Positions 5,890 through 7,128 of a stretch of 7,128 nucleotides of DNA are shown here, one piece after another (the first letter of the stretch is position 1; every line of letters starts with the position of its first letter). The position numbers and the translations under genes are program-made. This stretch comes from an uncultured Ruminococcus sp. GTDB taxonomy: Bacteria > Bacillota > Clostridia > Oscillospirales > CAG-272. The notes under the pieces were generated by a model. That model was not told where the DNA came from. It made no database searches and saw nothing but the letters and a program-made list of their open reading frames with translations. The stretch spans positions 1 to 7,128 of the forward strand of contig CACXBN010000141.1 in assembly GCA_902765885.1 (NCBI GenBank), in the 5' to 3' direction.

Positions 5890-7128
5890 TCCTATGAATG
5901 TTAATGTGATCGGTGCAGGACTTGCAGGATCTGAAGCAGCCTGGCAGATTGCAAAATCAGGGGTTCATGTAAGTCTATACGAGATGAAACCGTCTAAAAA
6001 ATCCCCTGCACATAAATCAGACGGATTTGCTGAGCTTGTCTGCTCGAATTCACTGAGATCAGCGGAAATCACGAATGGCGTCGGATTACTTAAAGAAGAA
6101 CTCAGGCGACTCGGTTCACTTATCATGGAAGCAGCGGACAAAACCCAAATTGCGGCCGGAGGAGCTTTAGCAGTCGACAGGGATCTGTTCTCGGAGTACG
6201 TAACATCTAAAATCAAAAACGATCGAAATATTGACATTTACAGCAAAGAAGTGACAAGTATTCCGGATGACGGGATCACCGTCGTAGCTACCGGACCGCT
6301 TACTTCCGAATCTCTGGCTGCAAATATTTCTGATATGATCGGACAGAAGAAACTGTATTTCTATGATGCCGCAGCACCTATTGTTGATTTTGAATCGATA
6401 GATATGTCAAAAGCTTTTTTCGCCTCAAGATATGACAAAGGTACAGCCGATTATATAAATTGTCCTTTCAATGAGGATGAATATAAAAGGTTTTATCATG
6501 AGCTCGTATCCGCAGAAACTGCAAAGCTTCATGATTTTGATGATAATAAAAAAATCAAAGTCTTCGAAGGCTGCATGCCTGTGGAGGTAATGGCTGAGAG
6601 AGGGGAAGACACACTGAGATTCGGACCGATGAAACCTGTGGGAATCAAGAATCCGGAGACCGGCGAGACCTATTATGCCGTTGTACAGTTAAGAAGAGAA
6701 AACAGCGCGGGAACCATGTTCAATATAGTTGGCTTCCAGACACATCTGACATGGCCGGAACAGAAAAGAGTATTCCGAATGATCCCGGGCCTGGAAAATG
6801 CGGAATTTTACAGATACGGAGTCATGCACAGAAACACATTTTTGCTTTCACCTGAACTTCTGGATGCCGATTATTCATTCAGAAACAATAAGAATATTTA
6901 TTTTGCAGGACAGATGACAGGTGTTGAGGGATACATAGAATCAACAGCATCGGGATTCGTGGCAGGTATAAATGCTGCTCTCAAAATAAAAAACGAAAAG
7001 CCTTTCCTGTTTCCCCGCGAAACGATGATCGGGGCAATGGCGTATTATATATCACACGGAGACAAGACCTTGTTTCAGCCCATGAATGCCAATTTCGGAG
7101 TAATGCCGCAGCCTGATATGAAAATTAA
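5879..7128 (+). CDS. trmFO: Methylenetetrahydrofolate-tRNA-(uracil-5-)-methyltransferase TrmFO, 3'-truncated
   Basis: TrmFO makes 5-methyluridine at position 54 of the tRNA T-loop, using 5,10-methylenetetrahydrofolate as carbon donor and FAD(H2) as reductant. The frame is open to the right edge (416 codons visible). Family members are about 435-440 residues, so roughly 20-25 residues are missing. The N-terminal FAD-binding motif VIGAGLAGSEAA (10-21) is followed by LVCSNSLRS with Cys55. The second conserved cysteine, Cys232, lies in FEGCMPVEVMAERG. Then come DTLRFGPMKPVG, YGVMHRNTF and the flavin-binding FAGQMTGVEGY (342-352). The two cysteines correspond to the catalytic pair known in the B. 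subtilis enzyme. The chosen ATG at 5879 has AGGAAAAG (5864-5871) upstream and overlaps topA. The in-frame ATG at 5894 has no comparable site. topA-trmFO adjacency is common in Firmicutes. Confidence 0.96.
   Translation, partial: MNNSPMNVNVIGAGLAGSEAAWQIAKSGVHVSLYEMKPSKKSPAHKSDGFAELVCSNSLRSAEITNGVGLLKEELRRLGSLIMEAADKTQIAAGGALAVDRDLFSEYVTSKIKNDRNIDIYSKEVTSIPDDGITVVATGPLTSESLAANISDMIGQKKLYFYDAAAPIVDFESIDMSKAFFASRYDKGTADYINCPFNEDEYKRFYHELVSAETAKLHDFDDNKKIKVFEGCMPVEVMAERGEDTLRFGPMKPVGIKNPETGETYYAVVQLRRENSAGTMFNIVGFQTHLTWPEQKRVFRMIPGLENAEFYRYGVMHRNTFLLSPELLDADYSFRNNKNIYFAGQMTGVEGYIESTASGFVAGINAALKIKNEKPFLFPRETMIGAMAYYISHGDKTLFQPMNANFGVMPQPDMKI

Noticed and set aside
5965..6237. A 90-codon antisense ORF over trmFO.
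   Set aside because: It is opposite the conserved FAD-binding and Cys55 region of TrmFO, and no independent coding signal is visible.
1..7128. Search for mobile elements, CRISPR arrays, tRNAs, toxin-antitoxin or defence genes on either strand.
   Set aside because: I found no repeat arrays, transposase-like reading frames, tRNA cloverleaf pattern or defence motifs. Apart from the gaps at 1129-1376 and 3447-3624, the window is densely packed with recognisable genes.

Overview
The window looks like a stretch of low-GC Firmicutes chromosome, most likely a Clostridia member of the Ruminococcus/Oscillospiraceae type. The reasons are the gene content and order, the A/T-rich codon use with AGA favoured for arginine, strong purine-rich ribosome binding sites, and an infC-rpmI-rplT operon headed by an L20-type attenuator leader. 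The taxonomic call is an inference from these traits. All supported features lie on the + strand, and I found no mobile element, CRISPR array, tRNA or rRNA.

Layout. (1) 1-1128 is the 3' part of a GH27 alpha-galactosidase gene, cut by the left edge. (2) 1129-1376 is non-coding: a perfect-consensus sigma-A promoter (1191-1219), then a structured leader ending in an intrinsic terminator (1318-1349), whose elements can pair in mutually exclusive ways. (3) 1377-2567 is infC-rpmI-rplT (IF3, L35, L20). The IF3 gene starts at an AUU codon at 1377, 18 codons upstream of the first in-frame ATG. (4) 2592-3446 is a SpoU/TrmH-family RNA 2'-O-methyltransferase, whose ribosome binding site and ATG lie inside a 10-bp hairpin. 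(5) 3447-3624 is AT-rich and holds a probable terminator, an overlapping promoter, an inverted repeat and a possible 19-codon leader ORF. (6) 3625-5889 is topA (DNA topoisomerase I) with four C-terminal zinc-ribbon motifs. (7) 5879-7128 is trmFO (folate/FAD-dependent tRNA U54 methyltransferase), overlapping topA by 11 bp and cut by the right edge.

Functionally, everything after the alpha-galactosidase is housekeeping: translation initiation, two 50S proteins, RNA methylation, relaxation of negative supercoils and tRNA T-loop modification. The gene products are ordinary, and I do not see a new multi-gene system. The interesting signals are regulatory. They are the attenuator combined with an AUU start on infC (two likely autoregulatory layers on one transcript), the hairpin enclosing the methyltransferase start, and the compact terminator/promoter/leader-ORF arrangement before topA.
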